DNA from: Beijerinckia mobilis
GTDB taxonomy: Bacteria; Pseudomonadota; Alphaproteobacteria; Rhizobiales; Beijerinckiaceae
DNA: 64,000 bases
Reading direction: 5' to 3'
Assembly: GCF_000745425.1 (NCBI RefSeq)
Contig: NZ_JQJH01000005.1
Coordinates: 124,001-188,000, forward strand
Positions within the stretch are counted from its first letter, which is position 1. Each line of letters opens with the position of its first letter. Shown one piece after another: positions 37,098 to 46,832 of the stretch. A program made the translations under genes and the position numbers. The notes under the pieces were generated by a model, which made no database searches, was not told where the DNA came from, and saw only the letters and a program-made list of their open reading frames with translations.

Positions 37098-38720
37098 ATG
37101 ATTCGTCTCGATAATATTGGTAAACAGAACGGCAGGCAGATTGTCTTCATCGAGGCCTCGGCCGTGCTCCAGAAAGGTGAGAAGGTCGGTCTGGTTGGCC
37201 CCAATGGCGCCGGCAAAACGACGCTGTTCCGGATGATCACCGGGCAGGAGCTGCCGGACGAGGGTCAGATCGTTGCCGATCGCGGGATCACCATTGGTTA
37301 TTTCAGCCAGGACGTTGGTGAGATGTCCGGCCGTAGCGCTGTCTCGGAGGTGATGGACGGCACCGGTCCTGTGAGCGTAGTCGCCGCCGAATTACGGGAA
37401 CTGGAAGCCAGTATGGCGGATCCGGATCAGGCGGATGAGATGGAGGCCATTATCGAGCGTTACGGCGAGGTGCAGGCACGCTTCGAGGACCTTGGAGGTT
37501 ATGCGCTCGAGGGACGGGCCCGGGAAGTTCTGGCGGGCCTCAGCTTCAGCGAAGAGATGATGGATGGCGATGTAGGCGCGCTTTCCGGCGGGTGGAAGAT
37601 GCGCGTGGCCCTGGCCCGCATCCTTCTGATGCGTCCGGACGCTATGTTGCTCGACGAGCCGAGCAACCATCTGGACCTGGAAAGCCTGATCTGGCTCGAG
37701 GGTTTTCTCAAGAATTATGACGGCGCGGTGCTGATGACCTCGCATGATCGCGCATTCATGAACCGCATCGTCAGCAAGGTGGTGGAGATCGATGGCGGCG
37801 CGCTGACGACCTATTCGGGCAATTACGAATTCTATGAACAGCAGCGTGCGCTGAATGAGAAGCAGCAGCAGGCCCAATTTGAACGTCAGCAGGCGATGCT
37901 CGCCAAGGAAATCAAATTCATCGAGCGTTTCAAGGCGCGGGCCTCCCACGCGGCGCAAGTGCAAAGCCGGGTGAAGAAGCTCGACAAGATCGAACGGGTG
38001 GAGCCGCCCAAGCGCCGGCAGTCGGTTGTCTTCGAATTCCCGCCAGCGCCACGTTCTGGCGATGACGTGGTGAGCTTGAAAAACGTGCATAAGGGTTATG
38101 GCAACCGGCGCATTTACGAGGGGCTCGACTTCATGGTGAGCCGCAAGGAGCGCTGGTGCGTGATGGGCATCAACGGCGCAGGCAAATCCACGCTGCTGAA
38201 ACTGGTGACTGGCTCCACGCCACCGGATGATGGCACCGTGGTTTTGGGTGGAAGCGTCAAGATGGGCTATTTCGCCCAGCATGCAATGGATCTGCTCGAT
38301 GGCGAGCGCACGGTGTTCCAGTCGCTGGAGGACGCATTTCCGCAGGCGGGGCAAGGCTCGCTGCGGTCATTGGCCGGCTGTTTCGGATTTTCCGGCGATG
38401 ATGTGGAGAAGAAGTGCCGGGTTCTGTCGGGCGGTGAAAAGGCCCGGCTGGTCATGGCCAAAATGCTCTATGATCCGCCGAACTTTCTGGTGCTGGACGA
38501 GCCCACCAACCATCTGGACATTGCCACAAAGGAAATGCTGATCACGGCGCTGTCGCAATATGAAGGCACCATGCTGTTCGTCTCGCATGACCGGCACTTC
38601 CTGGCGGCGCTGTCCAATCGTGTGCTCGAACTGACGCCCGACGGCATTCACCAGTATGGCGGTGGCTATACGGAATATGTGGCGCGGACAGGCCAGGAAG
38701 CACCGGGACTGCGAAGCTAA
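37098..38720 (+). CDS. ABC-F family ATPase (Uup/YheS/EttA-like)
   Basis: 540-residue soluble protein with two ABC ATPase domains and no membrane part; ABC-F proteins act on the ribosome. Domain 1: Walker A GPNGAGKT (about 34-41), signature LSGGWKMRVALARIL, Walker B MLLDEPSNHLD. A charged linker (the P-site tRNA interaction motif region) covers about 245-305, KQQQAQFERQQAMLAKEIKF. Domain 2: Walker A GINGAGKS, signature LSGGEKARLVMAK, Walker B LVLDEPTNHLD. ATG 37098 is the family start; the open frame reaches back to 36861, overlapping the coiled-coil gene. Which subgroup it belongs to, hence its function, is not decidable by eye. Confidence 0.94.
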   Translation: MIRLDNIGKQNGRQIVFIEASAVLQKGEKVGLVGPNGAGKTTLFRMITGQELPDEGQIVADRGITIGYFSQDVGEMSGRSAVSEVMDGTGPVSVVAAELRELEASMADPDQADEMEAIIERYGEVQARFEDLGGYALEGRAREVLAGLSFSEEMMDGDVGALSGGWKMRVALARILLMRPDAMLLDEPSNHLDLESLIWLEGFLKNYDGAVLMTSHDRAFMNRIVSKVVEIDGGALTTYSGNYEFYEQQRALNEKQQQAQFERQQAMLAKEIKFIERFKARASHAAQVQSRVKKLDKIERVEPPKRRQSVVFEFPPAPRSGDDVVSLKNVHKGYGNRRIYEGLDFMVSRKERWCVMGINGAGKSTLLKLVTGSTPPDDGTVVLGGSVKMGYFAQHAMDLLDGERTVFQSLEDAFPQAGQGSLRSLAGCFGFSGDDVEKKCRVLSGGEKARLVMAKMLYDPPNFLVLDEPTNHLDIATKEMLITALSQYEGTMLFVSHDRHFLAALSNRVLELTPDGIHQYGGGYTEYVARTGQEAPGLRS

Positions 38721-38738
38721 CCACTGCTCAAGGCTCGC

Positions 38739-41700
38739 TCAAGGCTGTTCGACCGGCGGCATCTGGTCGCCGACACCGAACATCTGCCGCAGAAATCCCG
38801 GTGCGATCGCCGACAGCGGATTGACGCTCAGAGTCGGCCCGCTGGCCGCGCCGCTGATGCGGTAATTGATGCCGAACAGGCCTTCATTGGCGCCGCCGCC
38901 GAGCAGGATGCCGAAGACCGGAATTTGTGAGAACAGATTGTTGACGGCGAAGGCGGGCACGAAGGTGCCGTGCATGTCGACTTTGTCATGCACGTAATCG
39001 AGCCAGCCATCGACTGTCAGGCCAATGGCATCGCCATACATCGTCCCCTCGCGCAGATCGAGCCGCGTGCCGGAGCGCTGGAAACGCACCTGCAATTTAT
39101 GGAATGTGACCGCATTGGCATCAATGAGGCGGCCGGTGCCCTTTTCCTGTTCCACGGCAGCGCTGACGAGGCGTTTCATCGCCGGTTCGTCGCGCAGGGT
39201 GAAATTGTCGATCATCAAGGCGCCCGCCAGCGTCTCTCCATTGAAACGCAAGGTCACGTTGAGCCGGCCATGCTCCATATGTTTATAGAGGTCGATGAAG
39301 GATAAAAGCGCGCCGGCATTCTGTGTGGAGAGCGATAATTGCGGCGCATTTGATCCGCCGGGGGCGGCGGCGGCGGGCAGCAGATTACCGGCGATTGTAT
39401 CGCGGCCGAATTGTCCGGAGCAGGAGAACTGCCGCAATTGATCGCCCTTCTTGACGAGGTGCAGATCGGCATTGCTGAGAACTTGCTTGTTGTGCCCGTT
39501 CAGTGCATCGGCCTTGATGTCGAGGTCGATCGCCCGGATTGCAGAACTCGCCAGAGCATCTTTCGCCGAGCCGTCCTTCGGTGGCGCGCTGCTGACGAGG
39601 GCAGGAGCGGCCTCTGGTGGTGAAGATACGACATTCTTCAGAAACGGCCGCGCGTCGAGGGTCGTGGCGCGCACGATCACTTTCAGCGTATCGCCGGTGC
39701 GCAGCAGTTCAGCCTTCATATCATCGCCGGGCGAGAGTTTGATCTGGCTGAATTTGCCCCCGATGAGCGCCATGTCGGTGGTGAATTCGAGATTGCCGCG
39801 CGCCTGCATCGCGCCGGCGTCGAGAACGATCTGATCGAGCGTGGCTTTTTCGTCGCCGAGCGAGGCCAGAAGGCTGAGCTTTGCCGGTTTTCCCGCCGGT
39901 TTCGACACGCCGGGAAGAATATCGTCGAAACCTGCCTTGGTCAGGTCAAAATCGATCTGGCCCTTCATCTTCCCGCCATTGCCGACCATCGTCGTGGCGT
40001 GAGCGAGGATCGTCCCGGTCAGACCCGGCATGCCTATGCCGAGCCGGGTCCGCGCCGCCTCATCGATCGCCAGATTGACCGCGATTTCCGCCGGTTTGCC
40101 GGGCGGCCGCGTCATTTCGAGATTGGCGGGCGCCCCGAAGAGATGGCCCTGGCCGGTCGCCTTGAGCCCTTCGGGATCGACGTTGATCATCAGAGATGCA
40201 TTTTCGAGCCGCTCCTTGCCGATCAGCCGGTCGATCGAGAGATTGGTGACCGTGGCATTGGCCCGCAGCACGCTGTCGGTCGGGCTTGTTTCCGGGCCGA
40301 TCTTCATGTCGAGCTGCATATGGCCATCGATCTGCCCCTTGATCGTGGCCGGATCGAGCGGCAAGGTGGCATAGGCCTTCAGCGCGTCGCGCGAGAGCAG
40401 GTCTCCCACCACTTCGGCGGGGCCGGAAATCTTGGCGGTAATGGTGGCCGGCACCGGCTTGATGGCGAAATCATCGACCTTGAACTGGCCCTCGCTCACG
40501 GTGAGGCGCTGCCCGGTTTTGGGGCTTTCGATGACGCCACTCGCCAAACTGACCGTTGCCGTGCGTCCGGTAATATGGCCGGCTCCCTCGATCTCGCGCA
40601 GGGCGGGAACGCCCGGCAGAAATTCCATGACGCCTTTGCCGACGGTGAAATCGACGATGGCGGCGGCATCGGGAATCGGTTCTTCCGCCCGCAAAGCCTG
40701 CAAGGTCGCGGCGTCATAATCGAGCTGCATCGTGCCGCTTCGCACGATGCCATCGGTGAGATGGGCGAGCGCCCAGGCTCTGATCGGTGCGGTGATAAAG
40801 GATGGCCATAGCCGCACGGCAGTGCGGACCGGCGTTGGATTGATCGAGGCGCCAAGCCGCAGATGCGGACCCTGGATCCAGTCGAAAGTGCCGGCCATGG
40901 CGAGGCCGGCATCGGCGCCGCTGACCGAAAAACGATCGAGGATGATTTTCTGGTCGTTTGGCAGGAGGCGCGCCGCGACCGAGGATTCGGTGAGGACGAT
41001 TGGCGTTTCGCCGGGGCGTTCCGGCCCGTAGATGACTGGTGCGAGATTATGCAGGGCGAAAGTCCAGGGCTCGTCTTCGAGACGGGGAAGCTCCGCCGCG
41101 CCGCCGAACAGGAAATGCGATGGGCCCATATCGGCGCGCAATTCGTCGATCAGAATGTGCCGGTTGGAGGGATCCCAATGGAAACGCCCATCGGCCCGGT
41201 CGAGCAGCATCGGTTCCGCGTCGGGATCGTCGAGACGGACGAAACCGGCGCCGAGATCGATACGGCCATTGGCTTCGAGCAGCTTGTTGTCGGCGCTGAG
41301 CGCGACGCCGAAATTGGCGGCGATCGGTGTATCGAAATCGGCGCCGACGCCGCGCATGCCGGCGGCGAGCAGGATTTCATCAAGCGACAGGCGATCGATC
41401 CGCACGCCGAGCTGACGGGGCGCATTGGGTGCGCCGCTCGCTTCGCCCTCCGCCGTCCAGCGGCCGTTCGGTCCCTCGACCGAAAGCGTGAAAATCGTCC
41501 TGTCGTGCTTCTTGTTGAAGGTGAGCGTGACGTTGTCGAAAGTGAAAGTCTGGTTGGTCGTGTGATCGTCGACGATCAGCCGCCCATTGGTGATCCCGAG
41601 GCGGTCGATGGCCGCGATGGGGCTTGCCGGATCGGTGAGCGTATCGACCATGAGCCGGATCGCCAGCGAAACCTGTTTGACGAGCTGGGTTTTGATACGC

Positions 41701-42467
41701 GCCGGGACTGTGGTGCCGCTTGTGGTGCCGCCTGCGGGGAGCGCGGCGCCCTCAGCGGGACTATTGCCGGGCGCGGGGGCTGCTGGCTGGGGCGCAATTG
41801 CTGGCGTCGTCGTCGTGGCGCTGGTGGTTTGCGACTTGCCTGCGGTGGTTTCGTCATTCTGCCTCGGCTCGGAGGAGAAGGACAGGTGGCCGTCTGGCGT
41901 CACTGAAAGGCGCAAGACGACATCGAAGATTTCGAGGCGCTTGGGGACGACCTTGCCGATGAGCAGAGGCCAGGCATCGATTGAAACTTCCGCGCGCGGT
42001 GCATTCAGAAGAAGATGTCCGACATCACGCCCCGAAACGGCGCTGTCTTCCGCTGGCTGGGCGGTGTTATCAGTCTCGCGCAGGGAGAAGCCGTCGAGGC
42101 TGAGCGTCGGTTTCAGGCCGTGGCGTGTCAGCAAGGTCGGGCCGAGAAAAAAGCGGAAGCCGTGGCCGAAGCGTGAATCAAGAGCGCCGGCGATTCGCGG
42201 GCCGAGGCTGTCGATCATGACCGGATGTGTGTCGAGGCGATAATAGAAAACACCGGCGGTAATGACCAGGAGGACGGACAGACCCGCGACAATGCCGCAT
42301 AAAGTCAGTATCCGCCGGGCCAGGATTCCGGGAGCGAAGCCGCGCCGATGGTGGCGCAGGTCATTCGCCTGTCGCAGCGCCTTTCGGGCGATCGTCTTGG
42401 CACATTGTTCCGGTCCGCCATGGTCCTGTTTCCCTTGCGAGCCGGGATGCGGCACCTTCTGGGGCAT
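38739..42467 (-). CDS. AsmA/YhdP-like giant envelope protein
   Basis: About 1242 residues. The N-terminus has one transmembrane helix (ILTLCGIVAGLSVLLVITAG), then a very long beta-rich periplasmic region with DUF3971 and AsmA-like C-terminal features near the end (LRFNGETLAGALMIDNFTLR, DVHGTFVPAFAVNNLFSQIP-like, LLGGGANEGLFGINYRISGA). YhdP/AsmA/TamB proteins form hydrophobic grooves that bridge the envelope and move phospholipids to the outer membrane. ATG 42467 is used; a TTG seven codons upstream (42488) is an alternative and neither has a good ribosome-binding site. A low-complexity Pro/Ala/Thr stretch lies near residues 215-260. It is convergent with the ABC-F gene, leaving only 18 bases between stops. 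Confidence 0.88.
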   Translation of the reverse strand: MPQKVPHPGSQGKQDHGGPEQCAKTIARKALRQANDLRHHRRGFAPGILARRILTLCGIVAGLSVLLVITAGVFYYRLDTHPVMIDSLGPRIAGALDSRFGHGFRFFLGPTLLTRHGLKPTLSLDGFSLRETDNTAQPAEDSAVSGRDVGHLLLNAPRAEVSIDAWPLLIGKVVPKRLEIFDVVLRLSVTPDGHLSFSSEPRQNDETTAGKSQTTSATTTTPAIAPQPAAPAPGNSPAEGAALPAGGTTSGTTVPARIKTQLVKQVSLAIRLMVDTLTDPASPIAAIDRLGITNGRLIVDDHTTNQTFTFDNVTLTFNKKHDRTIFTLSVEGPNGRWTAEGEASGAPNAPRQLGVRIDRLSLDEILLAAGMRGVGADFDTPIAANFGVALSADNKLLEANGRIDLGAGFVRLDDPDAEPMLLDRADGRFHWDPSNRHILIDELRADMGPSHFLFGGAAELPRLEDEPWTFALHNLAPVIYGPERPGETPIVLTESSVAARLLPNDQKIILDRFSVSGADAGLAMAGTFDWIQGPHLRLGASINPTPVRTAVRLWPSFITAPIRAWALAHLTDGIVRSGTMQLDYDAATLQALRAEEPIPDAAAIVDFTVGKGVMEFLPGVPALREIEGAGHITGRTATVSLASGVIESPKTGQRLTVSEGQFKVDDFAIKPVPATITAKISGPAEVVGDLLSRDALKAYATLPLDPATIKGQIDGHMQLDMKIGPETSPTDSVLRANATVTNLSIDRLIGKERLENASLMINVDPEGLKATGQGHLFGAPANLEMTRPPGKPAEIAVNLAIDEAARTRLGIGMPGLTGTILAHATTMVGNGGKMKGQIDFDLTKAGFDDILPGVSKPAGKPAKLSLLASLGDEKATLDQIVLDAGAMQARGNLEFTTDMALIGGKFSQIKLSPGDDMKAELLRTGDTLKVIVRATTLDARPFLKNVVSSPPEAAPALVSSAPPKDGSAKDALASSAIRAIDLDIKADALNGHNKQVLSNADLHLVKKGDQLRQFSCSGQFGRDTIAGNLLPAAAAPGGSNAPQLSLSTQNAGALLSFIDLYKHMEHGRLNVTLRFNGETLAGALMIDNFTLRDEPAMKRLVSAAVEQEKGTGRLIDANAVTFHKLQVRFQRSGTRLDLREGTMYGDAIGLTVDGWLDYVHDKVDMHGTFVPAFAVNNLFSQIPVFGILLGGGANEGLFGINYRISGAASGPTLSVNPLSAIAPGFLRQMFGVGDQMPPVEQP

Positions 42468-42726
42468 GTCCTCGATATGATTGACCAAAAGGAAAGAATC
42501 CGCTGCGAAGGAAAGGCTTTCAAGAAAAACTAACCGAATTCTTCGACAAGAATAAGCTGTTGCACAATGAATTCTAGATCATAATTCACCGATTTGACGG
42601 GAAAACCAGAATCCCGTCAATCTTATACCAACGGTCGTTGCAGGAAAATCCCGGCCAGCCGAGCAGCCGCTCTCCTGCCCGCCGGTATGATCTCGAATCC
42701 TGGCGGAAAGAAGAAGGGATTTCACT

Positions 42727-43200
42727 ATGAATCATAAGCTTGAGGCGGGCGAGGCCGCGCCCGCTTTTCATCTGCCCGATGATCAGGGCAAAACCCTTTC
42801 GCTCGAAAATTTCGCGGGCAAGAAACTGGTGCTCTATTTCTATCCGAAGGACGATACGTCCGGTTGCACCAAGGAGGCGATTGCCTTTGACGGGCTGAAA
42901 CAGGAATTTGCCGCCTCGGGGGCGTCAATTCTCGGCGTATCACCGGATTCCGTGGCGAGCCACGTCAAATTCAAGACCAAGCATAAGCTCGATCTGGCGC
43001 TCGGTTCCGACGAGACGAAAGCCATGCTCGAAACCTATGGCGTATGGGTGGAAAAGTCGATGTATGGCCGCAAATATATGGGGGTCGAACGTACGACCTT
43101 TCTGATCGGCCCGGATGGAAAGATCGTGAAGATCTGGCGCAAGGTGAAAGTGCCTGGCCATGCGGAGGCTGTGCTTGCCGAAGCCAAGGCCATGGGTTAA
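42727..43200 (+). CDS. bcp: Thioredoxin-dependent peroxiredoxin, Bcp/PrxQ family
   Basis: 157-residue thiol peroxidase that reduces H2O2 and organic hydroperoxides. The peroxidatic Cys is C47 in FYPKDDTSGCTKEAIAFDG. The usual resolving Cys five residues later (GCTxEAC) is replaced by Ile, so this is a 1-Cys variant that would need an external thiol. Other family features are SILGVSPDSVASHVKFKTKH and ERTTFLIGPDGKI. It is cytoplasmic. ATG 42727 lies after GAAGAAGG. It is convergent with the helicase gene, with a hairpin between. Confidence 0.94.
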   Translation: MNHKLEAGEAAPAFHLPDDQGKTLSLENFAGKKLVLYFYPKDDTSGCTKEAIAFDGLKQEFAASGASILGVSPDSVASHVKFKTKHKLDLALGSDETKAMLETYGVWVEKSMYGRKYMGVERTTFLIGPDGKIVKIWRKVKVPGHAEAVLAEAKAMG

Positions 43201-43221
43201 GGCGCCCGGCGGAAGAGGGCG

Positions 43222-43247
43222 GCATCGAGTCACCTTGCGCTCGATGC
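43222..43247. terminator. Hairpin between bcp and rhlE 3' ends
   Basis: GCATCGAG and CTCGATGC with a 10-base loop, between two convergent genes. No U-tract on either strand, so it is a modest candidate for a bidirectional terminator. Confidence 0.45.
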
Positions 43248-43337
43248 TACGGGACGGCTCTCGCAATTGTCGCGTGGTGCGCTTTGAGTGAGAGCGCAGT
43301 CCGGATGGTTCCGAAGGGCCGTCGCCGTTCGGGACCC

Positions 43338-44792
43338 TCAGGCGTTTTCCGTGCTTTCGCTCTTTTCGGGCGAGGATTTGCTGGATTTGAGGCGAACCGG
43401 CCGCAGCAGGAACATGGGGACATGGTCGCCAAGGCCGACGACTGGCACATCGTCCTCGTCATAGGAACGTGAGGGACGAGGACGTCCGGAGGCTGCCACG
43501 GGCTTTCTTGACTCTTCCCCGGGGCGCCGCGCTCTCGGGCTGCGGGGCCTTTCCGCTGTGGTTGCCGCGCGGGTCTCTTCCTCGGCCTGCGGGCGTTTCG
43601 AACGGCTGGGGCGCGCCCGTTTCGTCTCAGCGAGCGAGGGGTGTGCTGCTTCTTCCGCGTCGAGATCGGCCAGCGTGCCACCGACCCAATCGATCTTGCG
43701 GGCGATCAATTTTTCGATTTCATCGACATATTTCTGATCGGCATGGGTGACGATCGTCAAGGCGACGCCGCTGCGTCCAGCGCGTCCGGTGCGTCCGATC
43801 CGGTGCACGTAATCTTCGGCATGGGTCGGCACATCGAAATTGAACACGTGGCTGACGTCGGGAATGTCGAGCCCGCGCGCGGCGACATCGGAACAGACGA
43901 GCAGATTGACGTCTCCGGCTTTGAAGGCGTCAAGTGATGTCATGCGGGCTCTCTGATCCATGTCGCCATGGAGGGCGCCAGCACTGAAACCATGTTTCTG
44001 CAGGGATTTGTGCAGGATGGCGACATCCCGCTTGCGGTTGCAGAAAATGATCGCATTCTTGAGCGATGTGGCTTCGCGGATCAGCCGGCGCAGGGTCTCG
44101 CGCTTGGCCGGACCGGGCACCGAGGCGACGAGCCCCTGCGTAATGGTCGATGCTGTGGAGGAAGCGCGCGCGACCTCGATGCGGACGGGATTGTGCAGGA
44201 AGGTTTCCGTCAGCCGGGTGATTTCCGGCGGCATCGTGGCGGAGAAGAACAAGGTCTGCCGCGTGAAGGGAACGAGTTTGCAGATTTTCTCGATATCGGG
44301 AATGAAGCCCATATCGAGCATGCGGTCGGCCTCGTCGATGACGAGAATATCGATGCCGGTGAGGAGGAGTTTTCCGCGTTCCGCGAAATCGAGCAGACGG
44401 CCCGGCGTGGCGATCAGCACATCAGCGCCGCGCATGATCTTGCTTTCCTGCTCGGCGAAGGAGACGCCGCCGATGAGCAGCGCGACATTGAGCTTATGAT
44501 TGGCGCCGTAACGGGCGAAACTTTCTTCGACCTGGGCGGCAAGCTCTCGCGTGGGCTCAAGGATCAGCGTGCGCGGCATGCGCGCCCGGGCGCGTCCCTG
44601 TTCAAGCCGTGACAGCATGGGGAGGGTAAAGGCGGCGGTCTTGCCGGTGCCGGTCTGCGCTATGCCTAAAATGTCGCGCCCGGCAAGGGCATGGGGGATA
44701 GCTTCGGCCTGAATCGGTGTGGGAGACGTGTAACCGGTTGCGGCCACGGCTTGCAGCACTTTCTCGCTGAGACCGAGTTCGTTGAAAGTCAT
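43338..44792 (-). CDS. rhlE: DEAD-box RNA helicase, RhlE-like
   Basis: 484-residue ATP-dependent RNA helicase. Motifs in order: Q motif region FNELGLSEKVLQAVAATGYT with PTPIQAEAIP, motif I AQTGTGKTAAF, Ia LEPTRELAAQ, II VIDEADRMLDMGF, III FFSATMP, and VI HRIGRTGRAGRSG. The core ends near residue 375 and a basic, Arg/Ser/Pro-rich tail of about 100 residues follows, as in RhlE/cold-shock helicases that act in ribosome assembly or RNA decay. ATG 44792 is the family start. The unusually long upstream region with a hairpin (45020) could be a structured 5' leader. Confidence 0.93.
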   Translation of the reverse strand: MTFNELGLSEKVLQAVAATGYTSPTPIQAEAIPHALAGRDILGIAQTGTGKTAAFTLPMLSRLEQGRARARMPRTLILEPTRELAAQVEESFARYGANHKLNVALLIGGVSFAEQESKIMRGADVLIATPGRLLDFAERGKLLLTGIDILVIDEADRMLDMGFIPDIEKICKLVPFTRQTLFFSATMPPEITRLTETFLHNPVRIEVARASSTASTITQGLVASVPGPAKRETLRRLIREATSLKNAIIFCNRKRDVAILHKSLQKHGFSAGALHGDMDQRARMTSLDAFKAGDVNLLVCSDVAARGLDIPDVSHVFNFDVPTHAEDYVHRIGRTGRAGRSGVALTIVTHADQKYVDEIEKLIARKIDWVGGTLADLDAEEAAHPSLAETKRARPSRSKRPQAEEETRAATTAERPRSPRARRPGEESRKPVAASGRPRPSRSYDEDDVPVVGLGDHVPMFLLRPVRLKSSKSSPEKSESTENA

Positions 44793-44859
44793 TCTTATCC
44801 TAGACAGGCGGGATTATGGGAACCGCATCCAGGGATGCATGAAACAGCCAGTCGTTGCG

Positions 44860-44883
44860 GCAGAATTCGTCGCAGAATTCGTC
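44860..44883. repeat. Exact 12-bp tandem duplication
   Basis: GCAGAATTCGTC occurs twice back to back, 68 bases upstream of the rhlE start codon, where the promoter or 5' leader would be. Confidence 0.85.
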
Positions 44884-45019
44884 GATTGTCGCAAGGTGAA
44901 GAGCTTGCCAATTTCAAGCAAGTTCTATGCAAGAGACGGGTACAGATAAATGCGATCTCGTGAATTCGGTGTAAAGACTGAGATCCGAACCTGAAAAAAT
45001 GTGTAATGAGCCTCTTCAG

Positions 45020-45044
45020 CCGGAAAAATTGCAAATTTTTCCGG
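45020..45044. repeat. Perfect 11-bp hairpin upstream of rhlE
   Basis: CCGGAAAAATT, loop GCA, AATTTTTCCGG. It could be a strong RNA hairpin in the rhlE leader or a terminator isolating rhlE from its surroundings. Confidence 0.6.
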
Positions 45045-45448
45045 TCACAGCTTTAGGAGCATTCCTACAGAATTTCAAGCCCAATGGGAGGCAAAAAAGG
45101 TGCGGTTAAACCGGCTTTATACCAAATCCCCAAGATGAATCTTGCAAGACGCCGGTTCTGTCACGGCGAGGTTTTGGGACTACATCACCTTGTGAATAAA
45201 GCCCTGTGCTCTTGGATTCTTCTTCGGTTGCACGAGGAGCGACGGCTTGGTGGAGAACATCAAGGAACCAATCGGGCAAATGCCTAAGTCGGGTTCGGGG
45301 CTTGGGCTTGAAGCGCCGCAAGCTGGCTTGCCGTTTCTCCTCTGTCAGCCTCTCGCCTTTATATCATCCTTCGCCCGTCGGTTTGCAAGGTGGTGAACAG
45401 GAAGGAAACATCCGGATCGGAAGGGTCCGCGCTGGGGCAGGTTGCGTG

Positions 45449-46282
45449 TTAAGAGGTTGCAAGCCGCTGGCTGCTGCGGGGCGGTGGCGCGAGCAAACGC
45501 ATGAAGACGAATGTCGTGCCGAGCACCGCGATATAGACAAGCACCTGCATCTGGCTCGGACGGTCCGTATAGCCAAGCAGGGCATGTAGGACCTTGCCGA
45601 TAAGGCTGGTTTCGGAAAGATAGGCGGAACTGTTCCAGGCAGTCCGGCTGAGCGCCGTCAGAATATCCGCTTGTTCGAGGAAGGCGACCGCCTGTGCGGC
45701 GAGGCCGGCCGCCATGAAGGCGAGCAAAAGGCCGGTGACGCGGAAGAGATAACGCAGCGGAATGATGACGAGACCCGAATAGGTGGCGAGGCTGAGTACA
45801 ACGCCGAGCGCCAGCCCGCCCAATCCGCCGACGAAGATTTGCAGGCCGGAAGCGCCTTTCGATGCCAATATGCCGTAAAGGAACAGAACGACTTCCGACC
45901 CTTCCCGCAACACCGCTATGCCGATGACGATGGCGAGCGCGCTGAGAGTCTGCGTTCCCTCGCGCACGGCATGGCCGAATTTCTGGATCTCCTCGCTCAT
46001 CGCGCGGCCATGCCGCGCCATCCAGACATTATGCCAGGTCAGCATGATGACCGCGATGATGAGAATCGAGGCATTGAAGATTTCCTGGCCCATGCCTTCC
46101 AGCGTATCGGCGAGCGCGCCAGCGAAAAAGGCAAGGAGCCCGGCGCCGAGGAGACCGCCGAGAATGCCGGCGACAATATAATTCATGCGGCCGGGAATCT
46201 GCCGTGTCGCCGCGAGAACGATACCGACGATCAGGCCCGCTTCGATCACTTCACGCAGGACGATGATGAGGGCGGCGAGCAT
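45449..46282 (-). CDS. FTR1-family iron permease
   Basis: 277-residue inner-membrane protein with seven hydrophobic segments. The two iron-binding REXXE-type motifs are present: REVIE at residues 10-14 and REGSE at 126-130. The family (FTR1/EfeU) imports iron, with electrons handled by partner proteins. No EfeO, EfeB or cupredoxin gene lies next to it, so either partners are elsewhere or this is a stand-alone member. ATG 46282 has AAAGGA upstream. The short C-terminal tail is basic. Confidence 0.93.
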   Translation of the reverse strand: MLAALIIVLREVIEAGLIVGIVLAATRQIPGRMNYIVAGILGGLLGAGLLAFFAGALADTLEGMGQEIFNASILIIAVIMLTWHNVWMARHGRAMSEEIQKFGHAVREGTQTLSALAIVIGIAVLREGSEVVLFLYGILASKGASGLQIFVGGLGGLALGVVLSLATYSGLVIIPLRYLFRVTGLLLAFMAAGLAAQAVAFLEQADILTALSRTAWNSSAYLSETSLIGKVLHALLGYTDRPSQMQVLVYIAVLGTTFVFMRLLAPPPRSSQRLATS

Positions 46283-46747
46283 GGAAGGTTCCTTTGCGGG
46301 TTTTTTGAAATGTCCAGTGCCGTTCGCGGGAGCACTTTTTGTTCCGCCGAGACCGTACGCGATCCCGATCCATTACAAATGCCGACGCAAGCAATCGGTC
46401 CTCAGGTGCTCTTGCATGGATTTGGCCAAGCAGACGCTTTCAGTATTTTCCTCCCGAAATCCAATCGGGAGGCTGCAGCTTCGAGCTGAAAATCGCTCCG
46501 GGCGATTTTTCTGGTCTTGCCTACGCTTTTAAAATTGCGGGTACGATTGATTTCGCCTTGGACCAGCGAAATCGATCGCGGCTTTCACTCTCTATGTCTG
46601 CTTATGTTCCGGTTGAGCCGGGGCAGTGATCCATGTCTGTCAGGAACTGGAGATAGGCGCTCTGTGGCGCGAATGCGACGCAATTGCTTATCGTAACCGA
46701 CCTCCCAGAGCAAGATGTTGGTGTTTCATTTGAATCATTCAAAAATG
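46283..46747. other. Intergenic between FTR1 and chemoreceptor genes
   Basis: No gene supported. Two adjacent hairpins at 46451-46509 and a terminator at 46748 are listed. Confidence 0.45.
46451..46509. terminator. Two adjacent hairpins
   Basis: CTCCCGA/TCGGGAG (46451-46471) and AAAATCGC/GCGATTTT (46489-46509). The second ends in a run of five T on the plus strand, which looks like an intrinsic terminator, although no plus-strand gene lies upstream. Confidence 0.5.
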
Positions 46748-46778
46748 AAAGGCCGCCCGGATGCTCCGAACGACCTTT
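46748..46778 (-). terminator. Intrinsic terminator of the PAS chemoreceptor gene
   Basis: On the minus strand AAAGGTCGTTCGGA and TCCGGGCGGCCTTT pair (14 bp including G-U pairs) around a GCA loop, followed by CATTTTTG. It starts about 55 bases after the gene's stop codon. Confidence 0.7.
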
Positions 46779-46832
46779 TTCTTGACTGCGGATGGTTCCG
46801 GATTGCTCACCCAACACCTGAAAGAGTCGCCT

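Larger units (their letters stand above)
44793..45448. other. Long upstream region of rhlE
   Basis: About 650 bases without a credible gene. It contains a 12-bp tandem duplication and a perfect AT-rich hairpin, both listed. Open frames near 45084-45589 lack motifs. Confidence 0.5.

Noticed and set aside
37392-38354. 320-codon minus-strand open frame
   Set aside because: Lies opposite the ABC-F gene. No motif, high His/Leu content.
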